Assembly (NCBI RefSeq): GCF_003026455.1
Contig: NZ_PYMB01000003.1
Span: 186,001 to 250,000, forward strand
DNA from: Photobacterium rosenbergii
GTDB lineage: Bacteria > Pseudomonadota > Gammaproteobacteria > Enterobacterales > Vibrionaceae
Length of the DNA stretch: 64,000 bases
Direction of reading: 5' to 3'
Shown piece by piece: positions 33,954-41,779 of this stretch. Under the pieces are notes generated by a model. It made no database searches. It worked only from the letters and a program-made list of their open reading frames with translations, and was not told the DNA's origin. The position numbers were made by a program, and so were the translations under genes. The stretch's first letter is position 1. Every line of letters begins with the position of its first letter.

Positions 33954-35231
33954 ATGGAATATGGTGTATCTGGATTACCCGGTGCAGGCAAAACGCTTAA
34001 TACTATCGACATGGTTACGAGTGAATCCAATTTCTCTGGCCGTGAGATATACTACCATCGCATCCCACTGCTCATGCTCGACTTTGAGGTGTGTAAATCT
34101 TTCCAAGGTTGGTTCTACGGCTGGTATCTGCATAACAACAACAGCAATACAGCACTGGTGCGTAAGGTTCAAGCCATACATAAGAAAGAGGATCGCTTCA
34201 TTGAACTTGAGGACTTTCCTTACCTCAAACAAGATCACAATGAGTCGAATCCGGTTGAGATCCTACTGTATTGGGTGCGGCGTGTTTACTCCAAAAAACG
34301 CCTAGCCGAACTCGATGAATATATCGCTATCAAGCAGATTGATGAAACCGCCCTAACCTTTGACCAACTCAAGCCGCTCAATTATCACTGGACGCATTTC
34401 GATAATCCAAAGGCTTGGGTCGCGCTGCCCAATCAGTCAGTGATAGTCATGGATGAAATTCATCACTATTGGCCGCCCAGAACGCGGGGAGATGTACCCA
34501 AGGAACTCGAGGCAATTTCAACCCATCGTCATACAGGTAAGGATCTTGTTTTCATTACCCAAGACTTTGCCAATGTGGATATCTTCGTCCGGCGAATGAT
34601 GAACTACCATACTCACTATGAGTTCGCCGGTGCTGACCGTGTAGCGTGTTATAAGAAGAAAAAGTATATCGACATCAGCAACCCATTCGAAAAGAAAGCC
34701 GCAGATAAATCATTAGTTAAACGCCCTACTCATCTTTACGGCTCCTACTACTCAACAGAGCTTGATACCAACAACAACAAATTAAGCAAAGGTGCTAAGC
34801 GCGGGCTTATCCTTGGTGGGATCTCTATCGTCGTCTTCTTACTGATGCTGTTTGTTGGCTTCCCCTATGTCTCTACACTTTTCTTCAGTGATGATCACCC
34901 AACAGAAACCGAGGTTGCAACAAGCAACGAGGTAATCATTCAGCCGAATCATGCTAATAACTCTGAAATATTAGCGTATCAACCTAAAGTCAATGCAATG
35001 CCGTGGTCGGCCCCTATCTACAATGGCGGTTTAGACCCCGCCTCTTACCCTGATTTGATGTGTTATCAAACTGCCACCGACTGCCGATGTGTTACCCAGC
35101 AAGCTACGGTTTATACCTTGGAAATGTCGAGCTGCCAAAGTATTGCCAATAACGGTTTGTTCGACCCACATATTGCGACGGCTAATCAACGGATAAACAA
35201 GAAATCTGAATCTAAGGGATTGTTCAAATGA
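33954..35231 (+). CDS. Phage assembly ATPase pI (Zot family)
   Basis: A 425-residue protein with an N-terminal Zot ATPase domain: Walker A GLPGAGKT at residues 7-14 and a Walker B region (SVIVMDEIHHYW, about 160-171). A membrane segment at about 280-302 separates it from a periplasmic C-terminal part with several Cys (LMCYQTATDCRCVTQQ). pI drives filament assembly and export. It overlaps the next gene by 4 bp. The periplasmic tail could touch the pIV-like N-domain protein encoded next. Confidence 0.92.
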   Translation: MEYGVSGLPGAGKTLNTIDMVTSESNFSGREIYYHRIPLLMLDFEVCKSFQGWFYGWYLHNNNSNTALVRKVQAIHKKEDRFIELEDFPYLKQDHNESNPVEILLYWVRRVYSKKRLAELDEYIAIKQIDETALTFDQLKPLNYHWTHFDNPKAWVALPNQSVIVMDEIHHYWPPRTRGDVPKELEAISTHRHTGKDLVFITQDFANVDIFVRRMMNYHTHYEFAGADRVACYKKKKYIDISNPFEKKAADKSLVKRPTHLYGSYYSTELDTNNNKLSKGAKRGLILGGISIVVFLLMLFVGFPYVSTLFFSDDHPTETEVATSNEVIIQPNHANNSEILAYQPKVNAMPWSAPIYNGGLDPASYPDLMCYQTATDCRCVTQQATVYTLEMSSCQSIANNGLFDPHIATANQRINKKSESKGLFK

Positions 35232-35848
35232 GAATATTCATCTTACTAGCGATATTGCTTACCCCAGTAGCTCAAGCAACGGTTGCCGTTAATGCTGCTG
35301 GTAAAACACTTGATCAATTTTTTGTTATGGCTTCGGAAGTGTTTGCCAAAGCAGTCATTGTGGACCCAGCTGTCAATGGCACCCTCAAGGTTTATGGTGT
35401 TTCGCATGGCAACTTCCAAAGGCTTTTTTACAGTATCTTGAGGTCACACAACTTGAGCTATATGGAAACCAATGATGTGCTGCGGATTTACCCAAAGACT
35501 GACATAGCCCTGTCCAACTTAACCAATAGGCAATCACTGTTTGATTTCATTGCCTCGTCAGTCTCTGGTGTTTATATCTCCGGTAGCATGGCCTATCACG
35601 CAGATAACAAAATTAGATATGAGTACGCTTTTGTTCAGTCAGGAACGCGGGACACGTTCAGGCCAGAACATATTGGATTGAAAATTACAGCCATACATTC
35701 CTGCCTAGCCCAGCTAAGTTTCGATACTTACAACACGTTTATCACTTGTGAACCATATAGGAAACAAGTACCAGGGCAAGATGAAGAGTCTCCTTCTATT
35801 CCATCAATCTTTAAAGAAAGTTCTGAACAAAAAAATGATGATTTGTAG
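35228..35848 (+). CDS. pIV-like secretin N-domain protein without barrel
   Basis: A 206-residue exported protein with a signal peptide (about 1-17). Residues about 25-95 closely resemble the N0 domain of filamentous phage pIV (KAVIVDPAVNGTLKVYG, NFQRLFYSILRSHNLSY, VLRIYP). The family's outer-membrane barrel of about 250 residues is absent and the frame ends cleanly, so it is not a simple frameshift. A role as adaptor between pI and a host secretin such as EpsD is inferred. A terminator follows, ending the phage backbone. Confidence 0.8.
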   Translation: MRIFILLAILLTPVAQATVAVNAAGKTLDQFFVMASEVFAKAVIVDPAVNGTLKVYGVSHGNFQRLFYSILRSHNLSYMETNDVLRIYPKTDIALSNLTNRQSLFDFIASSVSGVYISGSMAYHADNKIRYEYAFVQSGTRDTFRPEHIGLKITAIHSCLAQLSFDTYNTFITCEPYRKQVPGQDEESPSIPSIFKESSEQKNDDL

Positions 35849-35886
35849 ATATCAATAAAAATCACTTTCAAACAATTACTATATGA

Positions 35887-35924
35887 ACATCCTCTGTCAA
35901 ATCTTAGGGGATGTCTTGTTTTTT
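35887..35924 (+). terminator. Terminator of the phage late operon
   Basis: A 9-bp imperfect stem (ACATCCTCT / AGGGGATGT, with a G-T pair) followed by CTTGTTTTTT, 39 bp after the pIV-like gene. Confidence 0.85.
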
Positions 35925-35992
35925 ATACATCAAGAACTGTTAAATAAGTCAAAATATAAATTGACTTATAACGTAAGCACCGGGTTTTATAA

Positions 35993-36940
35993 ATGAATGA
36001 GCAAGGTAACAACCCTTATGTTATTGAAAGGCGTAAAAGAATCACTCGTCTTCTTTGGGGGGTGATTGTAATATTAACAATGACATTAATAACAGTTACA
36101 TATATATCAGTAATAATAAATCCTCCACGGTTTGAAAACTTTCCTTATCGGGTCTTAAATTCGGAAGATGCTAGTAAGGGAAGTGATAAATCTGACACAA
36201 GTAAAAAGATTGGAAGTAGTTCATCCAAAGAAAAACAGAATGAATCCCCTTCAAAAAATGACCATCTAGTTCAATACATTGCATATCTTACTTATGAAAA
36301 GATTATATCTTGGGTTGGAATTATTGGGGGAATATTCTTTATTGTAGGTGGTATTAGCATGTCCATATTAGGGTTTGAAATATGGAACATAAGAAAATCA
36401 CTTGAAAAAACGCTGGAAAAAGCACTATTTGAGCAAGATAAAATTGAATTTCAAATGAAAAGTAATAAAGAGAATTTTCAGAAAGTTACAGAAGATACAA
36501 CAAAGAAAATTGAAGATTTAGAACAACAAGGTGAACGGATTGCAACTATTCGGGATAAGGCACTTCAAGATATCGAAGATTTGAAGAAGTTAGTATCGAT
36601 AAAGCAATGTAGAAGTAATGATAAATCATCAGAAGGTTTTGTTAAATTTGGTGATGTTGGTGAGGACGGTAAAATTGTTAATACGCTATGGACAAGAATT
36701 AATTCGCCAATTGAAATGAACGTACTACCTGAAATGAACTCAAAACTGAGGGCTAATACATGTGTATTCTTAAGAAGTGATTTGCCAGAATTAACTACTA
36801 ATGATGTTAAACTAGCAAGCCCCAAAAGAATAATTGAAAAAAACTGTTTTGTTGAAGTATTAGAATCATATACATTCCAGATTAGCCCTAAGAATGTTCG
36901 AATATGGCTGCACGTTAAATTAATTTTTCCTGAGTGTTGA
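35993..36940 (+). CDS. Two-TM coiled-coil protein of unknown function (phage cargo)
   Basis: A 315-residue protein with membrane segments at about 18-40 and 105-128, a Ser/Lys-rich loop between them (about 60-95), a coiled coil (about 135-205) and a compact beta-rich C-terminal domain (about 215-315). Both termini are probably cytoplasmic. I recognise no domain. The gene is much more AT-rich than the phage backbone and lies upstream of the NACHT gene on the same strand, separated by a structured region. It could be a membrane sensor or effector partner, but no evidence shows that. Confidence 0.65.
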   Translation: MNEQGNNPYVIERRKRITRLLWGVIVILTMTLITVTYISVIINPPRFENFPYRVLNSEDASKGSDKSDTSKKIGSSSSKEKQNESPSKNDHLVQYIAYLTYEKIISWVGIIGGIFFIVGGISMSILGFEIWNIRKSLEKTLEKALFEQDKIEFQMKSNKENFQKVTEDTTKKIEDLEQQGERIATIRDKALQDIEDLKKLVSIKQCRSNDKSSEGFVKFGDVGEDGKIVNTLWTRINSPIEMNVLPEMNSKLRANTCVFLRSDLPELTTNDVKLASPKRIIEKNCFVEVLESYTFQISPKNVRIWLHVKLIFPEC

Positions 36941-36964
36941 AAGCCAATTAGCTCATGAAAGGCT

Positions 36965-37001
36965 CTTCATGCAGGCACAGCGCTCGCGCTGCCGCATGAA
37001 G
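36965..37001. repeat. GC-rich hairpin, candidate origin or packaging signal
   Basis: An imperfect long hairpin: arms CTTCATGC / GCATGAAG with inner GGCA...TGCC and AGCGC...GCGCT pairing. It stands out in AT-rich surroundings and lies in a non-coding gap. Filamentous phages carry replication origin and packaging hairpins in intergenic regions, so one of these roles is likely but unproven. Confidence 0.5.
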
Positions 37002-37161
37002 GCCACCTACTCTTTTAATCTGATCCCGCAGGGATACTAAGCACCTCAATGATACTTATCGATCATGGTAAACATTCAGTGCGGAGCTACCCATTGAACT
37101 TACAGGAGACTCGAATCCTCCTTCCTGCTAAGCCCATAATGAACGCCCAGCAAGTACATAA

Positions 37162-37347
37162 TCATAATCTGAAGTAGTTATGTGACGGTTCAGACTTAAC
37201 CCATGCCGTCTTACAGCGAACGCAGTAGTACGTTCTTCTTCGGATGTCATAACGAATCAAGCCTCTCCCGCAGTATGCGTTACACAGCTCAATCAAATCT
37301 GGATGCTGCTTTTTGATGATTTGGCTATAAAGCCTTGGATTATCCAT
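37162..37347 (-). CDS. Small zinc-ribbon-like phage ORF (61 aa)
   Basis: A 61-residue ORF (starts MDNPRLYSQIIKKQ) with a CxxG...YYCVRCK arrangement (AYCGRGLIRYD, TYYCVRCKTAW), compatible with a small zinc-binding fold. The frame extends 22 codons further upstream without support. It is the only minus-strand gene inside the cargo. Weak ribosome-binding site, so moderate confidence. Confidence 0.5.
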   Translation of the reverse strand: MDNPRLYSQIIKKQHPDLIELCNAYCGRGLIRYDIRRRTYYCVRCKTAWVKSEPSHNYFRL

Positions 37348-37619
37348 AAACACCACCACTGTATAAATAAACAGTACCAGTATAAATCGTGTATTTTGGT
37401 CATTCCAGCACAATTTTTCGTCGAAACAGATTGCGCTCCATCACGTTCTTAAAACTGCCCTTTTTGGTAACTAACTTTCATGACTCAAAGGTATGATTTT
37501 GGCAACACTTAGGTGTAGAATTGACAGAATTATGACGTTAAGTGCTTGAAACCTCGGTTTTAGAACGAAAAATCGGCTATTTAACGTAATGGATATAATG
37601 TTCACTATGGAATTTAGAA
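37348..37619. other. Intergenic region upstream of the NACHT gene
   Basis: About 270 bp, AT-rich, presumably carrying divergent promoters for the small zinc-ribbon ORF and the NACHT gene. I see no ORF or strong hairpin. Confidence 0.35.
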
Positions 37620-39326
37620 ATGATATCTGAGTTTATTGCCACCGAAGGCTTAAAATTTGTTTTAACTGAGTTGAGCTCATATCTTAGAGATAAAGCATCC
37701 CATTTTAGAACACAAGACTTACCTGATTTAGAAGCTGTCTATCAACGGGCAATAAAGGTTGAGGATGTAAAAACAATTTGGCAAATTGACAAAACAGTAA
37801 ATCTCAATGAATTTTATTACCCTTCTAAGCTGAAGTTTAACAATAGCGTTTTAGATGTTGAAAATTTATCTTCTTTTCCACCGAAAACAAAAATTGTCAT
37901 TCAAGGAACTGCTGGTCAGGGAAAATCCATTTTATTGCGGTATTTAGCGGGTAAAGAAATTCGCCATGGTAGTAAGATTCCTTTATTTATCGAATTAAGG
38001 AAAGTGACTAAAAGGCAGCCATTAGAAAGCCTAATTATTGATTCAGTTAAGTCAATTGGCATCGATGTGGATTCATCTTCTTTAGAGGAATTGTTTAAGT
38101 CAGGGAAAATAGTATTACTTTTAGATGCTTTCGATGAATTACAAGAGGATTTAATTATTGACTCTCTTTCATATATCGAAGTTTTATCTGTAAGACATCA
38201 AGACCTAAAGATAATTATAACAAGTCGTCCTGACGCTGAAATTCAAAAGGTTGCATCTTTTTCTGTTTGTCAATTAAAGCCACTATCAGCATCTGATTTT
38301 AAACCCTTATTAAATAAATTTTACTCTAATGACCCTAGTGAAGTTGATATTATAATAAAATCTATTCATGAAAGTGATTCAGGTATATCTGAATTGTTGA
38401 CCACTCCATTGTTATTAACATTACTAACAATCACCTATAAAAGTTATAATAAAATTCCTGAAAAACCGCATGAGTTTTATGAAAAGCTCTTTCATGTTTT
38501 GATTAATAGGCATGATGCAACAAAGCCAGGTTTTAAGCGTGACTTCAAATCAAATTTGAATGAAAAGCAGCTTGAGGATTTATTTTGCGCATTCTCTTTC
38601 TATTGCATGCTAGATAAAAAAACGTCATTAACAAATACAGAAGCATTACATTTAATATCTAAAGCATCAACTATTTCATCTTTAGATTCAGTTAACGAGA
38701 GTTGCTTTCTAACTGATTGTATTAAGAATACTTGTTTAATAGTTCAGGAAGGCTTTGAATATCATTACATTCATAAAAGTATTCGTGAGTATCATGCTGC
38801 CAGTTTTATTAAAAACAGCCCTCTTGAACTCAAGGGGAAATTTTATAAGGTAGCAATTTCAAACAATAAATATTATCAGCAAGAGTTAAACTTCCTTAAA
38901 GTCATAGACGAGCATTACTTTAACAATTTATTCTTGATTCCATCATATGAATATATTTATGAAATATTAAATTGGGATGGAGAAAAAATAAACCCTGATG
39001 CATCTTTATTTGATAACGTTGAGATTAAATTCAACATGAATAAACTCTCTAGCATTCATGTCGGAAGTCTATCTGTATTGGCTGATTCATATTTCCCACT
39101 TTCCACTCTGATATTTCCACCTATTTTTCAGGTGTTTCTCAAAGATGATAATTTTGAAACAGAAGAGTCAAGTATTCAATTACGTGATCTTGAAGATAAT
39201 TATGGATTCATTGAAAAAACGATAATGACATTAAATCAATGGGTAATTGATAGCCAAACAACATATCAATCTGCTAAACAACAGGTAAATGTGAAAAAAG
39301 ATATCATTTCATCACTTACATTTTGA
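37620..39326 (+). CDS. NACHT-domain NTPase, candidate anti-phage protein
   Basis: A 568-residue protein with a short N-terminal helical region (about 1-85) containing the VKTIWQIDKTVNLNEFYYP segment common before bacterial NACHT domains. The NACHT module follows: Walker A GTAGQGKS (96-103), Walker B with acidic extension IVLLLDAFDEL (Asp169) and ITSRPD. A helical region follows, and a C-terminal about 170 residues without recognised domain or repeats. Bacterial NACHT proteins are NLR-like and several protect against phages. The gene is strongly AT-rich, unlike the phage backbone, implying transfer. Defence function is inferred. Confidence 0.85.
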   Translation: MISEFIATEGLKFVLTELSSYLRDKASHFRTQDLPDLEAVYQRAIKVEDVKTIWQIDKTVNLNEFYYPSKLKFNNSVLDVENLSSFPPKTKIVIQGTAGQGKSILLRYLAGKEIRHGSKIPLFIELRKVTKRQPLESLIIDSVKSIGIDVDSSSLEELFKSGKIVLLLDAFDELQEDLIIDSLSYIEVLSVRHQDLKIIITSRPDAEIQKVASFSVCQLKPLSASDFKPLLNKFYSNDPSEVDIIIKSIHESDSGISELLTTPLLLTLLTITYKSYNKIPEKPHEFYEKLFHVLINRHDATKPGFKRDFKSNLNEKQLEDLFCAFSFYCMLDKKTSLTNTEALHLISKASTISSLDSVNESCFLTDCIKNTCLIVQEGFEYHYIHKSIREYHAASFIKNSPLELKGKFYKVAISNNKYYQQELNFLKVIDEHYFNNLFLIPSYEYIYEILNWDGEKINPDASLFDNVEIKFNMNKLSSIHVGSLSVLADSYFPLSTLIFPPIFQVFLKDDNFETEESSIQLRDLEDNYGFIEKTIMTLNQWVIDSQTTYQSAKQQVNVKKDIISSLTF

Positions 39327-39335
39327 TATAAGCAT

Positions 39336-39367
39336 ACCCCGTCTAGTAATACGGGGTGAAAGTTTTT
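39336..39367 (+). terminator. Terminator after the NACHT gene
   Basis: Stem ACCCCGT / ACGGGGT with an 8-nt loop, 10 bp after the stop, followed by GAAAGTTTTT. Confidence 0.75.
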
Positions 39368-39498
39368 CCTTTCGATGATCCCAACTTGGTCGTAGAACTT
39401 GCTCTTTGGAAACAACTCCCAAACTAAAAGCGAAGTGCTGCGGCCAACTTCTACCAGTTGTACTCTATCCCTACCATTCTTCAGTTGGACTAAGTTCG

Positions 39499-39669
39499 AT
39501 GTCTAGTCAGAAAGCTTGCCCGGTTTGCGGCCAAACCGAATTGTTGGTTTCCAGTACCTTGATCATCTGTCGCTGTGGTGCAGCATTTTTTGAGGCAGAA
39601 GAGAACGGCCAGCTCGCTGACCATTCTTTGTTATGTTCGATTCAATACTCGGGCTACGTGCAAGATTGA
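39499..39669 (+). CDS. Small zinc-ribbon ORF (56 aa)
   Basis: From MSSQKACPVCGQTE the frame carries two Cys pairs (CPVC and CRC) typical of a zinc ribbon. The frame is open from a TTG at 39406 and the start is uncertain. It overlaps the 3' end of the convergent regulator gene by about 40 bp. Small size and missing ribosome-binding site keep confidence low. Confidence 0.4.
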   Translation: MSSQKACPVCGQTELLVSSTLIICRCGAAFFEAEENGQLADHSLLCSIQYSGYVQD

Positions 39670-39999
39670 AGATTTAGTTTTCTGATCACTATCTGCATTG
39701 ATCTCCAGAAGTGCGTTTCCTGCGACAATTCTATTAGGAGTTAAGGACCAACTATTTGGTGTGATTAGCTGCCCTTTTTGAATTCGCCAACCTCTCCATT
39801 CATCACCTAGCGGGTCGAGCTCTAACCCGCTATACATTCTCATGAGCCTACGACACTCTGGCGGGATTGGATTTCCAGCGTCCCAGCGCGTGATGGTTCT
39901 CACACTTTTAAAACATAATTCTGCTGTCTCTTCTATACTCAATCCGCATTTGAAAAAACGAAAAATGTAGTTTTCAGTTAGTTTATGATGTTTTGGCAT
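39631..39999 (-). CDS. Phage HTH regulator (DUF3653-like)
   Basis: A 122-residue protein with a helix-turn-helix-like N-terminus (LSIEETAELCFKSVRTITRW) followed by MRMYSGLELDPLGDEWRGWR and QLITPNSWSLTPNRI, which resemble phage proteins of the DUF3653 family. It stands at the right end of the prophage, 59 bp from the right dif-like site. It may regulate late genes or excision; the role is inferred from position. Confidence 0.7.
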   Translation of the reverse strand: MPKHHKLTENYIFRFFKCGLSIEETAELCFKSVRTITRWDAGNPIPPECRRLMRMYSGLELDPLGDEWRGWRIQKGQLITPNSWSLTPNRIVAGNALLEINADSDQKTKSSILHVARVLNRT

Positions 40000-40057
40000 T
40001 CAATGCTTTCTCTGCAAAGAAAGGATTCTAAACTGCTGATTTAACAGAGTTATTGAT

Positions 40058-40086
40058 CCTTAACATAACACGGCATAATGCGCACT
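40058..40086. other. dif-like attachment site, right prophage boundary
   Basis: In the same orientation as the left dif. The XerC arm TAATGCGCACT (40076-40086) is identical, the XerD side (CCTTAACATAA) has two mismatches and the spacer is 7 bp instead of 6. Imperfect XerD arms and odd spacers are typical of phage attP-derived sites. Confidence 0.85.
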
Positions 40087-40192
40087 CGGATTGTAGCCAC
40101 AAAGCTAAAGTGTCTCTTTTCTACAAAGTGAAAATGTCCTGTTTTTCCTATGTTGATCAGACCTTGTCTGGTCTGTGTGAGATGAACTGAAG

Positions 40193-41000
40193 ATGTTGGT
40201 AACCATGAATGATAAAGAGATTTTACGCCTGAGTGCTATCCGTGATGTGTGTGAACACCGTATTCGACGTTCCGATGCAGCACGTATCCTTTCCCTCAGT
40301 GTTCGCCAGGTACAACGTTTAGTGACACGCTTTCGTGAGTCCGGTGCTGCAGGCCTTGTCCATCAGCGCCGAGGCAAACCGTCTTCGAATAAAATCAACG
40401 ATAACGTCCGTTACCGTTGTTTGAGTCTGATCAATCAAAAATATCCTGACTTTGGCCCAACGCTAGCCCACGAAAAACTCACCGAGCGTCACGATATTTC
40501 AATTTCATTGGAGACGCTACGCCAATGGATGATCGCCGATGGTCTTTGGGTTCCCCATGCCAAACGTAAGCCGCGAGTTTACCAACCTCGCCACCGGCGT
40601 GATTGCCTGGGTGAACTGGTTCAAATTGACGGCTCCCACCATGACTGGTTCGAAGGTCGCAGCCCCAAATGCTGTCTGTTGGTATACATCGATGATGCTA
40701 CTGGCCGCTTGATGAACCTGCGCTTCAGTGAAACTGAATCAGCTTTCGACTACATGGTGGCTACTCGTGAATACCTTGATCAACATGGCAGACCTACTGC
40801 ATTTATAGTGATCGGCATGCAGTTTTCCATGTCAGTAAACGGGATGCCCACACCGAACGCTTGACCCAATTTGGTCGTGTACTGAATGATCTCAATATCG
40901 AGCTGAACTGTGCCAACAGCTCACAAGCCAAGGGCCAATGGCCGCGTTGAGCACACGAACAAAACGTTACAGCGTGATGTTTTGCGCCCAGTTCCATAAT
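40193..41000 (+). pseudogene. Decayed ISNCY-type transposase gene
   Basis: The first 223 codons encode a transposase N-terminus: HTH (about 10-75), LVQIDGSHHDWFEGR (first catalytic Asp). Near 40801 one base is lost; in the shifted frame the reading continues as FYSDRHAVFHVSKRDAHTERL (second Asp), then a 7-base change near 40935 shifts again before RVEHTNKTLQRD (catalytic Glu). The 3' end is truncated. The left end may be the CTTTTCTACAAAGTG sequence near 40115. It lies just outside the right prophage boundary and is inactive. Confidence 0.85.
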
Positions 41001-41147
41001 GCCCTCTGTGATGGACAGACGTTGATTGTTATTAACGGTTTTGGTTTCGCTCAGTAATGTCACACACAAGCTTAAACCCTTGGTTGGTAGAGACTCTCCG
41101 CAAATGGATAATTGCTTATAACTAAATTATTGAAAGTTGTTCCCAAA

Positions 41148-41477
41148 TCAAAATCCATATTCGCTAAATTCTTCATCAATTAACTGCTCAAAATCACGTA
41201 AATTGGTGAATAAATAGGTAGCAAATATTTCAGCATCTAGGACAGTAAGCATTTGGTTTGATTGTTCAAGGTAAGATAAATAGCGAAGTAACGCCCAGCG
41301 GGTTGAATGATAAGAAGTTAACAATTCGAGCCCCTCCTCACCAACCTCAAGTTTGATTTGATCGGCAATATTATCCAGTGAGCTTAGTAGTTTATACCCA
41401 TATTCAATGGCTTGTTTTTCTTCCATTTGGCAATTGTAAAACTGCATAAACTCACTATTTATAATTGGCTTAATCAT
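41148..41477 (-). CDS. Hypothetical acidic protein (109 aa)
   Basis: An acidic, helical, soluble protein without recognised domain. Its start overlaps the stop of the upstream 62-residue ORF (ATGA arrangement), so the two form an operon. The genes lie between an IS remnant and an oxidoreductase, an accessory region. An immunity or antitoxin-like role is conceivable but nothing shows it. Confidence 0.55.
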   Translation of the reverse strand: MIKPIINSEFMQFYNCQMEEKQAIEYGYKLLSSLDNIADQIKLEVGEEGLELLTSYHSTRWALLRYLSYLEQSNQMLTVLDAEIFATYLFTNLRDFEQLIDEEFSEYGF

Positions 41478-41662
41478 GACTTTACACTGCCAACGAACAA
41501 ATCAATGATGGTACTCAACGCTTCTAACATATTCATTGAGTGTAGGTCATACTTTCTCCCTCGCCTCAAAATCTTGCCGTGGTAGTCCGTCGCCTTACCT
41601 GCTATGGTAGTATGTTCGGCCACTTCTTCGCAGAACACCTTTAGCGGTTTCTTGTACCACAC
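41474..41662 (-). CDS. Hypothetical small protein (62 aa), possibly truncated
   Basis: A basic 62-residue ORF (begins MWYKKPLKVFCEEVAEH) coupled to the next gene by a 4-bp ATGA overlap. It could be the C-terminal remnant of a longer protein cut by a rearrangement. No domain is recognised. Confidence 0.45.
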   Translation of the reverse strand: MWYKKPLKVFCEEVAEHTTIAGKATDYHGKILRRGRKYDLHSMNMLEALSTIIDLFVGSVKS

Positions 41663-41711
41663 AGGTATGATTGATTGTCCGGGATTCAGTTCAACAAAAA
41701 CTCATATTAAA

Positions 41712-41756
41712 AAGCTACAGTGTCACCTCTAAAAGCATAAAGTGACACTGTAGCTT
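41712..41756 (-). terminator. Terminator with perfect 15-bp stem
   Basis: Arms AAGCTACAGTGTCAC / GTGACACTGTAGCTT around a 15-nt loop. In the minus direction it is followed by TTTTTAATATG, so it terminates the QorB-like gene. Confidence 0.85.
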
Positions 41757-41779
41757 CCTGCTTAACCTAAGGACCGACT

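Larger units (their letters stand above)
29027..40086. mobile_element. dif-integrated filamentous prophage with cargo
   Basis: An 11-kb element bounded by two dif-like sites in the same orientation, with a complete inovirus backbone (repressor, replication initiator, ssDNA-binding-like protein, coat genes, pIII, pVI, pI/Zot, pIV-N-like protein) from 29.0 to 35.9 kb and AT-rich accessory genes from 36.0 to 39.3 kb, then a small zinc-ribbon ORF and a regulator. No integrase or recombinase gene is present, as expected for phages that use host XerCD. The genome is larger than typical Vibrio filamentous phages because of the cargo. All structural genes look intact. Confidence 0.9.

Noticed and set aside
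37090..37145. TCGAATCC sequence resembling a tRNA T-arm
   Set aside because: The stem and loop lengths do not fit and no acceptor or anticodon arms can be formed around it.
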